Made by a program: the position numbers and the translations under genes | Shown: positions 25,991 to 34,900 of the stretch, piece after piece | How positions within the stretch are numbered: the stretch's first letter is position 1 | How the letters are laid out: each line of letters opens with the position of its first letter | The notes under the pieces: generated by a model | Told to the model about the DNA's origin: nothing | Seen by the model: only the letters and a program-made list of their open reading frames with translations | The model's database searches: none | NCBI GenBank assembly: GCA_017519415.1 | Contig: JAFWSI010000045.1 | Coordinates: 1-64,000 of the forward strand | DNA length: 64,000 nt | Direction of reading: 5' to 3' | Source: Ruminococcus sp. | GTDB taxonomy: Bacteria; Bacillota; Clostridia; Oscillospirales; Ruminococcaceae

Positions 25991-27192
25991 TCTTCTCCGA
26001 TGACCTCTCTGAAAAACTTCCTGTACTTTTCAACTATTACGTCCCACGAAAAATTCCTGCGGACATAGTCTCCGCCGTTCATGCCCATTTGCTTTGCCTT
26101 GTCCCTGTTGGCAAGAAACCAGTCGGTGCAGCCCTCAAACTCGAAGTAGTCTCCGAAATAAAGACCGCCGTTGGACTCGGATACGAAATTGCGCGTTACG
26201 GGACAGCCGCTGTGTACCAGCACGGGACGTCCGCAGAGCCAGCTCTCCATGATGACCAGCGAAAAGCTCTCGTTGCGTGACGGCTGACAGAGATATTCCG
26301 CCGCTGCCTGTCCGTTGTACTTGTCCTGACTGTCCACGAAGCCAAGGTCGATGATCCTTTTCTGCTTCACTGAATCCGCGGGAAGCTCTATACTGCCGCC
26401 GCCCATGAGGACAAGCTTTAAGTCAGTGTCGCGGCGCTTTATATACTCCGAAAAGTACTTCACAAGGGTGTGGACGTTCTTGCCCTCGTCCTTGCGGCCC
26501 GCGTATATGATAAAGGGGCTGTCTATGCCGAATTTTCTGCGGAAAGCCTCTCCGTCGGGAACTATCCCCGTATCCATGCCAATGCCCATGACTATGGTCT
26601 TTGTGCCGCTCTGCGAGAAGCCGAAAAGCCTCTCCGCAAGCTCCGCCTCGGGACGGGCGTTGAATATCATGCCTGCGGTCTGCGGGAAGAGCTCCTTATA
26701 GCGGCTCATATAGGCGTAGGCTTCGTCGTGGAAGCAGGGTATGAAAACCGACTTCTTCGGGAAGAGCTTTGCTCCGTTATATGACGTGCCGAGTAAATAC
26801 GGCATGAACACAAAGAGGGAGTACTCCGATTCGTGCTCCTTCATATAGCTGTAGAGCCGCGGACAGTTCACCATTTCCCTCAGGAAGGTGTCCTCCTCGC
26901 TCTGAGTCACGCGCATACCCTTCATAAGCTTTGCGTTTACCGCGTCAAATGCCGCTGTATCTCGCTTTTCCACTCTGAAACGCCTTACCGTGACGCCCTT
27001 TGAGGTCTGCTCGGTGCCCTCCCTGTGGAAATTGCTGTTCCAGTCGGAGGCTGCGTCCTTTATACAGGTGGAGAGTATCTCCACCTCCGTTCCCGCTTCA
27101 TGGAGATGATCCGTCACCTCGCGGAGCTCCATTTCCGCTCCGCCGGGGATATTCTCTCCGTACCACGGGATAACAAATCCAATTTTTTTCAT
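25987..27192 (-). CDS. GT4-type glycosyltransferase
   Basis: 401 residues. MKKIGFVIPWYGENIPGGAE at the start, YAGRKDEGKNVHTLVKYF in the donor domain and the ExxxxxxxE-like region PSRNESFSLVIMESWLCGRP. The start was moved 12 codons into the frame because AAGGA lies 7 nt before the ATG at 27192. The stop overlaps the start of the next gene by 4 bp. It shares an overall pattern with its neighbour at 24815-25990, indicating an old duplication. Confidence 0.88.
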   Translation of the reverse strand: MKKIGFVIPWYGENIPGGAEMELREVTDHLHEAGTEVEILSTCIKDAASDWNSNFHREGTEQTSKGVTVRRFRVEKRDTAAFDAVNAKLMKGMRVTQSEEDTFLREMVNCPRLYSYMKEHESEYSLFVFMPYLLGTSYNGAKLFPKKSVFIPCFHDEAYAYMSRYKELFPQTAGMIFNARPEAELAERLFGFSQSGTKTIVMGIGMDTGIVPDGEAFRRKFGIDSPFIIYAGRKDEGKNVHTLVKYFSEYIKRRDTDLKLVLMGGGSIELPADSVKQKRIIDLGFVDSQDKYNGQAAAEYLCQPSRNESFSLVIMESWLCGRPVLVHSGCPVTRNFVSESNGGLYFGDYFEFEGCTDWFLANRDKAKQMGMNGGDYVRRNFSWDVIVEKYRKFFREVIGEE

Positions 27193-27214
27193 CTCATTGT
27201 CCTTATCAGGCAGC

Positions 27215-28288
27215 TTATTTGCCTTCAATAAAGGCTTTCAGCTTTGTCTCGAATATATTGCTGAGTCTCTCGTATGAAAAATATTCCAGTCTCTTCCGCT
27301 GTCCCTCGATAACGCTCTCGCGGAGCTTGTCGTCGGTGAGGAGCCTGTCAAGCACCGCCGCCGTGAATACGGGATCGTTATCGTCAAGAAGTATGCCGCT
27401 GCCGCCGAGAGTCTCGCCGATAGCACTGGTATTATAGGCTATTATCGGTACGCCGAAATACATGGATTCGACAAGAGGTACACACAGGCCCTCGTGCTCG
27501 CTCATGCAGAGAAAAGCGTCGGCAGTATGATAATACGCCAGTATCTCGCTGAATTTGATATGTCCCGTGAAGATAACGTCGTCACCGAGACCGAGAGCTC
27601 CCGCATACTTTGCAAGGCGCTCGCTGTAGTTCTCCATGCCGCTGGCAGAGCCCACAAGTATAAGTCTTGAATCAGGATTCAGCTTCCTGTAGCAGCAGTA
27701 TGCGCGTATAATGTTTTCCTGCTTCTTGTTGGGAGCTATTCTTCCCACGAATATGATGTTCTTCTTTCCGTCGCTGTACTTCTTTACCGTGGCTGCGTCG
27801 GGCTCCTGCTCATAGTCCTCGAACCTTGTCAGGGAGGGGCTTATATCTATTGGGCAGGTATAGCCCATTCTTATGAGTTCCGACTTGTTGTACTCCGATA
27901 CCGCAAGGACATAGTCCACCTTGTCGCGGAGATACTCAACGCCCTTGTAGCCGTATTCCGTCAGCTGAGCCGCAGAGGGGCTGTAGGGGCGGAAAAACTC
28001 GGGGGGAGTGATATTGTGGTATATCATCACCCTGCGGCACTTGTAATTGTCTATTTTGAATGACAGGTCGGTGCCTGTGGATTTGTGGTATATGAGGACG
28101 TCCTCCTTTTTCAGGTCGCGGAGCCTGTCTGCCTTGACCGCCGTGCCCTCGGGCAGTCTCTTGTCGATGTTCTCGGCGTATATCTCAGTGGAATAGCCCA
28201 TTTTGCCGATTATCTCTTTAAGTGCTATCGCGTCATTTCCTACGCCGTCGCCGAAGGAAAGAGTGGGAAGGAGCTGTACTACACGCAT
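27215..28288 (-). CDS. GT4-type glycosyltransferase
   Basis: 357 residues. LLPTLSFGDGVGNDAIALK at the N-terminus, IFVGRIAPNKKQENIIRAY at the start of the donor domain, and MSEHEGLCVPLVESMYFGVP with AYNTSAIGETLGG as the nucleotide-sugar site. The pattern fits mannosyl- or rhamnosyl-type GT4 enzymes, but the donor is not certain. It starts by TAATG overlap with the coiled-coil protein gene. Confidence 0.88.
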   Translation of the reverse strand: MRVVQLLPTLSFGDGVGNDAIALKEIIGKMGYSTEIYAENIDKRLPEGTAVKADRLRDLKKEDVLIYHKSTGTDLSFKIDNYKCRRVMIYHNITPPEFFRPYSPSAAQLTEYGYKGVEYLRDKVDYVLAVSEYNKSELIRMGYTCPIDISPSLTRFEDYEQEPDAATVKKYSDGKKNIIFVGRIAPNKKQENIIRAYCCYRKLNPDSRLILVGSASGMENYSERLAKYAGALGLGDDVIFTGHIKFSEILAYYHTADAFLCMSEHEGLCVPLVESMYFGVPIIAYNTSAIGETLGGSGILLDDNDPVFTAAVLDRLLTDDKLRESVIEGQRKRLEYFSYERLSNIFETKLKAFIEGK

Positions 28289-28743
28289 TATCCCCGCTCC
28301 TTTGCAAGAGCCCTGCGGAGCTCCGCATTCTCGCGTTCCAGCTTGTCAAGGCGTATAATGAGCTCCTTGTGGGCAAGCTCCATAGCCTCTACTTTGCTGC
28401 TCATATCAGCAGACTTGCTCCCGGCAAGCGATTTGATAACAGTGACTGCATTTGCGTTGAAGTCGTTCTGCTCGAATACCGCGGGCTCCACATAGAACTT
28501 CATCAGCTTGCGCAGCACCTTCTTCACGAATACCTTTACGGGATTGCCCTTCAGCTCCTTGTAGGGCTGTATATAGTAATGGGTGCTGATATAGTCGAGA
28601 GCCTCGGAGACCGAGCCCCCTATGGCGGACTTCCTGTAGGGGACGTCCTCAAAGCTGAGCATATCCGCAGTAAGTCCCTGCTCCTTTATGCCCTGCCTTA
28701 TCTCTTCCATTATCTTTTCTATATTTATTGTCTCGTTTTCCAT
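28288..28743 (-). CDS. Coiled-coil protein of the polysaccharide operon
   Basis: 151 residues, no named family recognised. Residues 1-25 are acidic. A basic amphipathic stretch PVKVFVKKVLRKLMKFYVEP (about 67-86) could lie on the membrane. The last 40 residues form a heptad-rich coiled coil (IIRLDKLERENAELRRAL). The basic helix plus coiled coil resembles the N-terminal region of the neighbouring methyltransferase (KGAVKRKLFRFF, then a coiled coil), so the two may interact or share ancestry. RBS AAGGA, 6 nt before the ATG. Confidence 0.65.
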   Translation of the reverse strand: MENETINIEKIMEEIRQGIKEQGLTADMLSFEDVPYRKSAIGGSVSEALDYISTHYYIQPYKELKGNPVKVFVKKVLRKLMKFYVEPAVFEQNDFNANAVTVIKSLAGSKSADMSSKVEAMELAHKELIIRLDKLERENAELRRALAKERG

Positions 28744-28746
28744 GAC

Positions 28747-29760
28747 TTATCCTTTCTTCACGGCTACCGCCGCATAGTCCTGACTTCCGAACATCATGTC
28801 GGATACGCGCTTCATGGCGGCGTTGAATTCCTCCGTGTTCTCTCCGTCCGCGCATTTCAGGGGAGGTATCTCAAAGGGAGGTCTGCTGCTCTCTGTGTAG
28901 ACTATCTCCACGTCCCTGAAGCCCGCCTTTTCAAGGTAGTATTTCAGCGTGAGCGGGTGTACGGGCTTTATATGGGAGGGGTCTATATAGAATGCATTGG
29001 TATATATGGACAGGGAGGTGGGATTCGGAGTCTCGATGACTATACAGCCGCCCTCCTCAAGTCTTTCATAGGCAGTATTGCACAGTGAGGTTATCTGCTT
29101 CGGCGAAAGGTGCTCAACCACCTGTCCCACGAATATGCCGTCAACCCCCTCTGTCTTTCCGAGAAAGCCGCAGCCGTCACCGCAGGTGGCTTTAAGTCCC
29201 TTCATATTGCAGTAATCCGTGTAGGGCTCGTAAATATCCACGCCCTCGGCGGGTATGCCGTTATCCTGCATGAGGGAGAGAAATTCTCCCCGTCCGCAGC
29301 CGATGTCCACTACCTTTTTCCTGTCTTTGAAATATTTAAGGTAAAATTCCTGCGACTTCTTTATGCTCTCGATAGAGCCGCGGAAATGGTTCTCGAAGTC
29401 AAAGTAATCTATATCGTCGTAATCCGAGCCTCCCGACACAGCCGGAGCCGCTGCCGGCACGGCTGCAGGCTGTGCCGCCGCAGAAGGCTGCACGGCCGTA
29501 TTCAGCCTCTTTTCCACGCCCGCAAGCTTGGACCTGAGAAATTCCTCCTCGGTGGACAGCTTTTCGATGAGCGCATTGTTGTTCCTGAGGTTCTCGCAGG
29601 CAGCCTCAAAGTCGTTCCTGAGATCGGTGCCGCTGTCGTTAACGTCGGCGCTTACCGCCTCAAGCCCCGCGATAAAGAAGCGGAAAAGCTTCCTTTTTAC
29701 AGCACCCTTTATTCCCTTCTGCTTTTTAACATTATCCAAAAACTGCGATATATTACTCAT
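28747..29760 (-). CDS. SAM-dependent methyltransferase with N-terminal coiled coil
   Basis: 337 residues from the ATG at 29760, 5 bp after the wzt stop. Residues 1-30 are basic and amphipathic, 45-95 form a coiled coil and 95-115 an Ala/Pro-rich linker. The methyltransferase domain has VVDIGCGRGEFLSLM (SAM site), EGVDIYEPY, VGQVVEHLS and IVIETPNPTSL. The type is common beside Wzm/Wzt exporters, where methyltransferases modify the non-reducing end of the chain and so set its length. That role is inferred here from the neighbours. Confidence 0.82.
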   Translation of the reverse strand: MSNISQFLDNVKKQKGIKGAVKRKLFRFFIAGLEAVSADVNDSGTDLRNDFEAACENLRNNNALIEKLSTEEEFLRSKLAGVEKRLNTAVQPSAAAQPAAVPAAAPAVSGGSDYDDIDYFDFENHFRGSIESIKKSQEFYLKYFKDRKKVVDIGCGRGEFLSLMQDNGIPAEGVDIYEPYTDYCNMKGLKATCGDGCGFLGKTEGVDGIFVGQVVEHLSPKQITSLCNTAYERLEEGGCIVIETPNPTSLSIYTNAFYIDPSHIKPVHPLTLKYYLEKAGFRDVEIVYTESSRPPFEIPPLKCADGENTEEFNAAMKRVSDMMFGSQDYAAVAVKKG

Positions 29761-29765
29761 TTTTT

Positions 29766-30992
29766 CTACCTCTGTATGTCCCATGTGTGGTCGATGCGGG
29801 CAATACCCGCGTCGCCCAGCGACGACAGCATCTGTATCCTGTATGCCTGACGGTAGTAGTCCACGGGTATTCCCTCGCCCTTCTCTATGGCAAGGTCTAT
29901 GGTGTACTCTCCGCCTATCAGCTTTACATCCTTCAGGGTTATGACTGCCTTTCCGCTCTTTCCGAGGGAAAGTCCTCCTATCTTGTCTATACGCGTATTC
30001 GTGCCGTAGCACTGTACTCCGTTCATGTCGAACACTCCGAAGCCTATCACAGCATCTTCAAGGGGCTCCTTGACGGTATACTCAACACAGAGCCTTATAT
30101 CCTCGCCTGTGCGGAAAGCGTTCTGCTCGCTGCCGTCAGCCGCATAGCTACGCACAGACGTGATGCGCGCCTCGCCGCTGCCCCAGCGCTTTCCGCCGCT
30201 TTCTGCCGACAGCTCCGCGCCGCCTGTCTCGTCCCTGTTCTTTTCCTGCACCCTCCTGCTCATAAAGTCGAGATACTCAAGGTCTACCTCCTTGGGCGGT
30301 CCCTCAGCCCTGATGAGTCCCTCGTGTATCCAAACGGAGCGGTCGCATATCTGCTCTATCTGTCCGAGAGCATGGGATACTATGACTATGGTGGCGCCCT
30401 GCGCCTTTATCTCCCTCAGCTTGTTGAAGCACTTGGTCTGGAAATTGGCGTCGCCCACAGCCAGTATCTCGTCTATGAGCAGCACGTCCGCGTCCACGTT
30501 TATGGCTACGGAAAATGCCAGTCTCATGTACATTCCCGAGGAATAGGTCCTCACGGGATTGTCTATGAAGTCCTCAAGCTCGGAGAATTCCACTATGCTG
30601 TCAAGACGGGCGTCTATCTCCTTTTTGGTGAGTCCGAATATGGAGGCGTTGGTGTAGATGTTCTCCCTGCCGCTCATATCGGGGTGGAAGCCCGCTCCCA
30701 GCTCGATAAGGCTGGAAACTCTTCCCTTTATATTTATGCTTCCCGAATCGGGATACATTATCCTTGTGAGAAGCTTCAGCGTGGTGCTCTTGCCGCAGCC
30801 GTTGTGGCCGATAAGTCCTATGGCCTCGCCCTTCTTTACGTCAAAGCTTATGCCGCGGAGCACCCTGCGCTCCTCATAGCGGCTGCGCTTGCGGAAAAGA
30901 AGGCGCTCCTTCAGCTGGGCGCCCTTGTCGAGGTACACCCTGAAGCTCTTGGTCACGTCCCTGACCTCTATTACATTTTCGTTCTCAGCCAT
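29766..30992 (-). CDS. Polysaccharide ABC exporter ATPase (Wzt-like) with C-terminal substrate-binding domain
   Basis: 408 residues. ATPase domain (1-250): Walker [18 protein letters not shown], signature TYSSGMYMRLAFSVAI, Walker B VLLIDEILAVGD, switch His IVSHALGQIEQ. The C-terminal part (about 270-408) is a beta-rich Wzt_C-type domain (GFGVFDMNGVQCYGTNTR, GGEYTIDLAIEKGEG) that in O-antigen systems recognises the modified chain end before export. The ATG overlaps the permease stop by 1 nt (TAATG). It energises export of the polymer made by this operon. Confidence 0.93.
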   Translation of the reverse strand: MAENENVIEVRDVTKSFRVYLDKGAQLKERLLFRKRSRYEERRVLRGISFDVKKGEAIGLIGHNGCGKSTTLKLLTRIMYPDSGSINIKGRVSSLIELGAGFHPDMSGRENIYTNASIFGLTKKEIDARLDSIVEFSELEDFIDNPVRTYSSGMYMRLAFSVAINVDADVLLIDEILAVGDANFQTKCFNKLREIKAQGATIVIVSHALGQIEQICDRSVWIHEGLIRAEGPPKEVDLEYLDFMSRRVQEKNRDETGGAELSAESGGKRWGSGEARITSVRSYAADGSEQNAFRTGEDIRLCVEYTVKEPLEDAVIGFGVFDMNGVQCYGTNTRIDKIGGLSLGKSGKAVITLKDVKLIGGEYTIDLAIEKGEGIPVDYYRQAYRIQMLSSLGDAGIARIDHTWDIQR

Positions 30993-31768
30993 TACAGTTC
31001 CTCCGCGAAGTGCCTTTGCAGCTTGTTGAATACGAATGCGCCGAATATAAGGAAAAATACTCCCAGACCTGCCGCCCAGAGAAGCGCTGTCAGGTCGGGT
31101 ACCTGCTTTTCATAGAGCACCGTCCTGTAGCAGTCGATAATATGCGTCATGGGGTTGAGATTGAACAGCGGCAGATACCTGTCAGGGACTATCTTCTTGG
31201 AGTAAACTACGGGAGTAAGATACATCCACGCCATTGCAATAATGCCGAGGATATGCTCCAAGTCCCTGAAATAGACCGTTACCGCCGAAGCTATCATCGC
31301 CATACCCAGTGCGAATATATACTCCACTATCATTATCACGGGCAAAGTCAGCAGCGCAAGGAAGTTCACGCCTGCTCCCGTTACTATTATCACCGCAAAT
31401 ATGACTATAAAGCACAGCAGCATATTCACAAAGCAGCTTGTCACATAGGAAATAGGTATTACCATTCGTGGGAAGTATATCTTCTTTACAAGGTCCTTTT
31501 GTGATATTATGGACGCTGCTCCCACTGTTATGGACGAGGAGAAGAATATCCACGGTATCAGTGCAACGAAGAGGTAAAGGTAATACCTCGGTATATCGTT
31601 GCGAAGTATCTTAGAGAAAACTATCGTGTAGACTATCAGCTGGAAAAGCGGATTGATGAAGGTCCACAGAAAGCCCAGCACCGAGCCTTTGTAGCGTCCC
31701 CGCAGGTCCTTTTTCACAAGGCTGAATATCATCTGTCTGTATGCGTACAGCTCTTTTATCGTACTCAT
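30992..31768 (-). CDS. Polysaccharide ABC exporter permease (Wzm-like)
   Basis: 258 residues, six hydrophobic helices. The N-terminus YRQMIFSLVKKDLRGRYKGS, then VLGFLWTFINPLFQL, is diagnostic of ABC-2 type polysaccharide/polyol phosphate export permeases (Wzm, TagG). The frame is open 20 codons further, but the ATG at 31768 has AAGGAG 6 nt upstream and gives the usual N-terminus. It is the first gene of the 12-kb operon, about 70 bp downstream of a consensus promoter. Confidence 0.92.
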   Translation of the reverse strand: MSTIKELYAYRQMIFSLVKKDLRGRYKGSVLGFLWTFINPLFQLIVYTIVFSKILRNDIPRYYLYLFVALIPWIFFSSSITVGAASIISQKDLVKKIYFPRMVIPISYVTSCFVNMLLCFIVIFAVIIVTGAGVNFLALLTLPVIMIVEYIFALGMAMIASAVTVYFRDLEHILGIIAMAWMYLTPVVYSKKIVPDRYLPLFNLNPMTHIIDCYRTVLYEKQVPDLTALLWAAGLGVFFLIFGAFVFNKLQRHFAEEL

Positions 31769-31839
31769 TTGATGCTCCTTGAAAGGCGCAGAAACGGCGT
31801 TTACCGTCAACAGCGCATAAAATTCCATAGTATCTTTTA

Positions 31840-31868
31840 ATTATATCACAACGCCTTTTTGCTGTCAA
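31840..31868 (-). promoter_or_regulatory. Consensus promoter of the Wzm/Wzt polysaccharide operon
   Basis: Minus strand: -35 TTGACA (31863-31868), 17-bp spacer, -10 TATAAT (31840-31845). Both hexamers match the sigma-A consensus exactly. Predicted start near 31833, about 65 nt before the wzm ATG. Confidence 0.88.
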
Positions 31869-31883
31869 GTCCGAAGGATTCGG

Positions 31884-32014
31884 TGATCAGTTGTTAGTGC
31901 ATAGTGATTAGTTTGTATAGGACGCCGCCCTCGTCGTCCCACAATTGCTGAATTTATCCGAAATGACCGCAAACCCTTGTAGGGGCGGATAAAGGCTAAG
32001 GACTAAGGGCTAAA
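31884..32014. repeat. Two heptamer arrays with a hairpin repeat between them
   Basis: Within the 273-bp gap between wzm and rlmH. 31884-31911 has 7-bp units TGATCAG, TTGTTAG, TGCATAG, TGATTAG. 31920-31947 is a weak hairpin repeat (stem GGACG/CGTCC, edge ACAATTG). 31977-31988 is a truncated TGTAGGGGCGG half-element. 31987-32014 has units GGATAAA, GGCTAAG, GACTAAG, GGCTAAA. No coding potential seen. Confidence 0.7.
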
Positions 32015-32040
32015 AAAGGACAGCCGAAGCTGTCCTTTTT
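32012..32040 (-). terminator. Rho-independent terminator after rlmH
   Basis: Read on the minus strand: AAAAAGGACAGC, loop TTCG, GCTGTCCTTTTTT. The UUCG tetraloop closes a 12-bp stem immediately after the rlmH stop. It ends the cysS-walJ-rlmH unit. Confidence 0.9.
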
Positions 32041-32041
32041 A

Positions 32042-32515
32042 TTATTTATGGTACTTTCCGCCCTCTGCTATCTGGAATGCGCGGTATATCTGCTCTAAGA
32101 GCATTACCCTTGCAAGCTGGTGGGGAAAGGTCATCTTTGACATGGAGAGCTTCAACGCCCCCATTGCCTTTATCTCGGGATCAAGTCCGAAGGAGCTGCC
32201 GATTATAAAGGTGACGGTGCTCTGCCCGCTTACTCCCGCTTCCGTTATCTTCTCCGACAGCTCGGGGCTGGTGAGCTGCTTTCCCTCGATACACATTGGC
32301 ACTATCATGCCCTTTGCATATCGCTTTATCTGCTCCGCTTCCTTTTTCAGCGCCGAGGCTATCTCCTTTTCCGAGGGATTATCACTGAGTCGGCATTCAT
32401 CAAGCTCATGGAGCTCGAAATTGCAGTACCTTCCCAGCCTTTTGATATATTCTGCGCAGGCGCTGCGAAGATATTCCTCCTTCAGCCTGCCTATAACTAT
32501 AAGATTTATATTCAT
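32042..32515 (-). CDS. rlmH: 23S rRNA (pseudouridine1915-N3)-methyltransferase RlmH
   Basis: 157 residues. SPOUT-class enzyme that methylates pseudouridine 1915 in helix 69. FIIGSSFGLDPEIK and LSMSKMTFPHQLARVMLLEQIYRA form the knotted SAM site, and the protein ends in the invariant YHK. Length is normal. The start overlaps the walJ stop (TGATG). Confidence 0.96.
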   Translation of the reverse strand: MNINLIVIGRLKEEYLRSACAEYIKRLGRYCNFELHELDECRLSDNPSEKEIASALKKEAEQIKRYAKGMIVPMCIEGKQLTSPELSEKITEAGVSGQSTVTFIIGSSFGLDPEIKAMGALKLSMSKMTFPHQLARVMLLEQIYRAFQIAEGGKYHK

Positions 32516-33300
32516 CAGAAAATAACAGCTCCTCCCCGGGTCTCCACGGGAGCTACGCCCAGAAGGTAGTCCCTGCCCCTTGCAAAGCGGTCAAGTCCGC
32601 GCTGCACCGTACTGTCCGCAATGTCGGGACGGTTGTTGTCCTGACTTAGATGTCCCAGCAGGAAATGGGTAGTTCCCCGCTCTATGAGACGTCCCACCTG
32701 CGCCGTGCAGTCGTCGTTGGAAAGGTGTCCGTTCGGCGAGAGTATGCGCTCCTTGAGATACAGCGGATAGGGGCCTCTGCGCAGCATATACTCGTCATAG
32801 TTGGCTTCTATGAGCACCATGCGGCAGCCCGTCAGCGCCTCGTCCACCTCGGGAGTAACGTGACCTAAGTCAGTGCAAATGGCGCAGTACTTGTCGTCAG
32901 AGGTATGTATCCTGTAGCCGCAGCTCTGTATGGCGTCGTGAGGTGTGTTGAAGCAGCTCACCTCGCTGCCGCCGCAGCCTATGGTCTTGCCCGTTATGTC
33001 GATGACATGGGAGCTCGCCGCTATCCTGTTCTCGTCGCAGAGCCTTTGGAGGGTGCGCTTCTGACCGTATACCGGCATTCCCGTCCTTTTCGTGAGCATA
33101 GCAAGTCCTGCAACGTGGTCCGAGTGCTCATGGGTGATGAAAACTCCCTGTACAGCGCTCAGGGGAATGTGGTTGACTTCGAGGGCTTCGCTGAGCCGCT
33201 TGAAGCTCACTCCGCAGTCTATAAGTATTCCGCCCTTTTCAGTGCCGATGAAGGTGGAATTGCCCTTGCTGGAGCTGAAAAGGGGATAGAGTCGTGCCAT
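32515..33300 (-). CDS. walJ: MBL-fold metallohydrolase, WalJ/YycJ-like
   Basis: 261 residues. Metallo-beta-lactamase fold with FSSSKGNSTFI, IDCGVSFKRL, metal ligands THEHSDHVAGL, the later SNDDCTAQ and LGHLSQDNN. This is the WalJ (YycJ) type, a putative exonuclease in Bacilli encoded near walRK. Here it is instead between cysS and rlmH. The gene symbol rests on overall family resemblance. Confidence 0.85.
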   Translation of the reverse strand: MARLYPLFSSSKGNSTFIGTEKGGILIDCGVSFKRLSEALEVNHIPLSAVQGVFITHEHSDHVAGLAMLTKRTGMPVYGQKRTLQRLCDENRIAASSHVIDITGKTIGCGGSEVSCFNTPHDAIQSCGYRIHTSDDKYCAICTDLGHVTPEVDEALTGCRMVLIEANYDEYMLRRGPYPLYLKERILSPNGHLSNDDCTAQVGRLIERGTTHFLLGHLSQDNNRPDIADSTVQRGLDRFARGRDYLLGVAPVETRGGAVIF

Positions 33301-33368
33301 TGGATATTCTCCGTTCTTCTTGATTATTATCTCTAATTAAAGAAGTTCTAAATCATAATTCACGCCAA

Positions 33369-33456
33369 AGTTGAGAGTTGAGAATTGAGAGTTGAAAGTT
33401 TATGAGCGAAGCGAATACATTAACTCTCAACTCTTCACTTTCAACTCTAAACTTAA
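33369..33456. repeat. Inverted pair of heptamer arrays
   Basis: Left arm 33369-33403 has 7-bp units AGTTGAG (twice), AATTGAG, AGTTGAA and AGTTTAT. Right arm 33422-33456 has AACTCTC, AACTCTT, CACTTTC, AACTCTA and AACTTAA. The arms are nearly reverse complements with an 18-bp centre, so a hairpin of about 30 bp is possible. The right arm runs into the last codons of cysS. Confidence 0.82.
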
Positions 33457-34874
33457 TTAAGCTTATTTATCTCCGTTCCCTGTCTCGTTTCCTTGACCTC
33501 ATAACCCAGAGCTGCTATCTTGTCGCGGAGCTCGTCTGCCAGTGCGAAATTCTTGTCCTTACGGGCTGCCTTGCGCTGTTCAACAAGCTCAAGAACCTCA
33601 CTTGGTATATCAGCAGAAACCGAACCTGCGTTTTCGGCAAGCTCCTTTGCATTGGCAATAAGATCAAATCCCATTACCTTGTCGAATTCATTTATGAGTG
33701 CCAGCTTTGTGGCGGCATTTGCCTTTGATTTCAGTACATCATATATAACTGTTATGCCCATAGCAGTGTTTATATCGTTGCCGAGAGCCTCGTTGAAGGC
33801 TCCCATAAGGCGGTCGTATTCCGCTTTGTCGATGTCGCCTGCGCTCTCCTTGGTGAGGGGAGCTATCTTCTCTATGAGCTTATTGTAGGCAACAACAGCG
33901 TTGTCCAGATTCTCCCATGAGAATACCAGCGACTTCCTGTAGTGGGACTGTAAGCAGAAGAAGCGGTATACCACGGGCTTGTAGCCCTTTTCCTCAAGGA
34001 GGGATACCGTCAGGAACTCGCCCTTGCTCTTGCTCATCTTGCCGCTGTTGGTGTTCAGGTGGAGCACATGGAACCAGTAATTGCACCACTTATGACCGAG
34101 ATAAGCCTCAGACTGGGCTATCTCGTTGGTGTGGTGAGGGAATGCGTTGTCTATTCCGCCGCAGTGTATATCAAGGTACTCGCCGTTGTTCTTCATGCTT
34201 ATGCATGAGCACTCGATGTGCCAGCCGGGATAGCCGATACCCCAGGGGCTGTCCCATTTCAGCTCCTGATCGTCAAACTTGGACTTTGTGAACCACAGCA
34301 CGAAATCCGCCTTGTTGCGCTTGTTCTCGTCAGCCTCCACGCCCTCGCGGACGCCTACTGCAAGGTCTTCCTCGTTGAAATCGTTGAAAACGTAGTACTT
34401 CTCCAGCTTTGAGGTGTCGAAGTATATGTTGCCGCCTGCCTCGTAGGCGTAGCCCTTGTCCATGAGCACACCGATAACGCGTATGAACTCGTCGATATAG
34501 GTAGTGGCGGGAACAACGGTCTCGGGCTTCTTTATATTGAGCTTTTCGCAGTCCTCAAAGAAGGCGTCGGTGTAGAACTTCGCTATCTCCATGACCGTCT
34601 TGTGCTCGCGCTTCGCACCCTTGAGCATCTTGTCGTCACCCGTGTCGCCGTCGCTGGTAAGGTGTCCCACATCGGTGATATTCATTACACGGTTCACGTC
34701 GTAGCCGATGAAGCGCAGATACTTCTCAAGCACGTCCTCCATGATGTAGCTCCTGAGGTTGCCTATGTGGGCGTAGTGGTACACCGTAGGTCCGCAGGTG
34801 TACATATTGACCCTGCCCTCAGCGTGGGGCACGAATTCCTCTTTCTTATGTGATAATGAATTGTATAACTGCAT
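33453..34874 (-). CDS. cysS: Cysteinyl-tRNA synthetase
   Basis: 473 residues. Charges tRNA-Cys. Zinc and HIGH region MYTCGPTVYHYAHIGN (with HIGN, and the zinc Cys before it), second zinc motif GWHIECSCI, HTNEIAQSEA and the KMSKS loop SGKMSKSKGEFLTV. Length is normal for a bacterial class I enzyme. The stop lies inside a heptamer array, and the start has GGAGGAAAAATC upstream. Probably controlled by the T-box at 35515-35739, with a small gene and a pseudogene in between. Confidence 0.97.
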   Translation of the reverse strand: MQLYNSLSHKKEEFVPHAEGRVNMYTCGPTVYHYAHIGNLRSYIMEDVLEKYLRFIGYDVNRVMNITDVGHLTSDGDTGDDKMLKGAKREHKTVMEIAKFYTDAFFEDCEKLNIKKPETVVPATTYIDEFIRVIGVLMDKGYAYEAGGNIYFDTSKLEKYYVFNDFNEEDLAVGVREGVEADENKRNKADFVLWFTKSKFDDQELKWDSPWGIGYPGWHIECSCISMKNNGEYLDIHCGGIDNAFPHHTNEIAQSEAYLGHKWCNYWFHVLHLNTNSGKMSKSKGEFLTVSLLEEKGYKPVVYRFFCLQSHYRKSLVFSWENLDNAVVAYNKLIEKIAPLTKESAGDIDKAEYDRLMGAFNEALGNDINTAMGITVIYDVLKSKANAATKLALINEFDKVMGFDLIANAKELAENAGSVSADIPSEVLELVEQRKAARKDKNFALADELRDKIAALGYEVKETRQGTEINKLN

Positions 34875-34900
34875 GATTTTTCCTCCAAAAGCATTTATTA

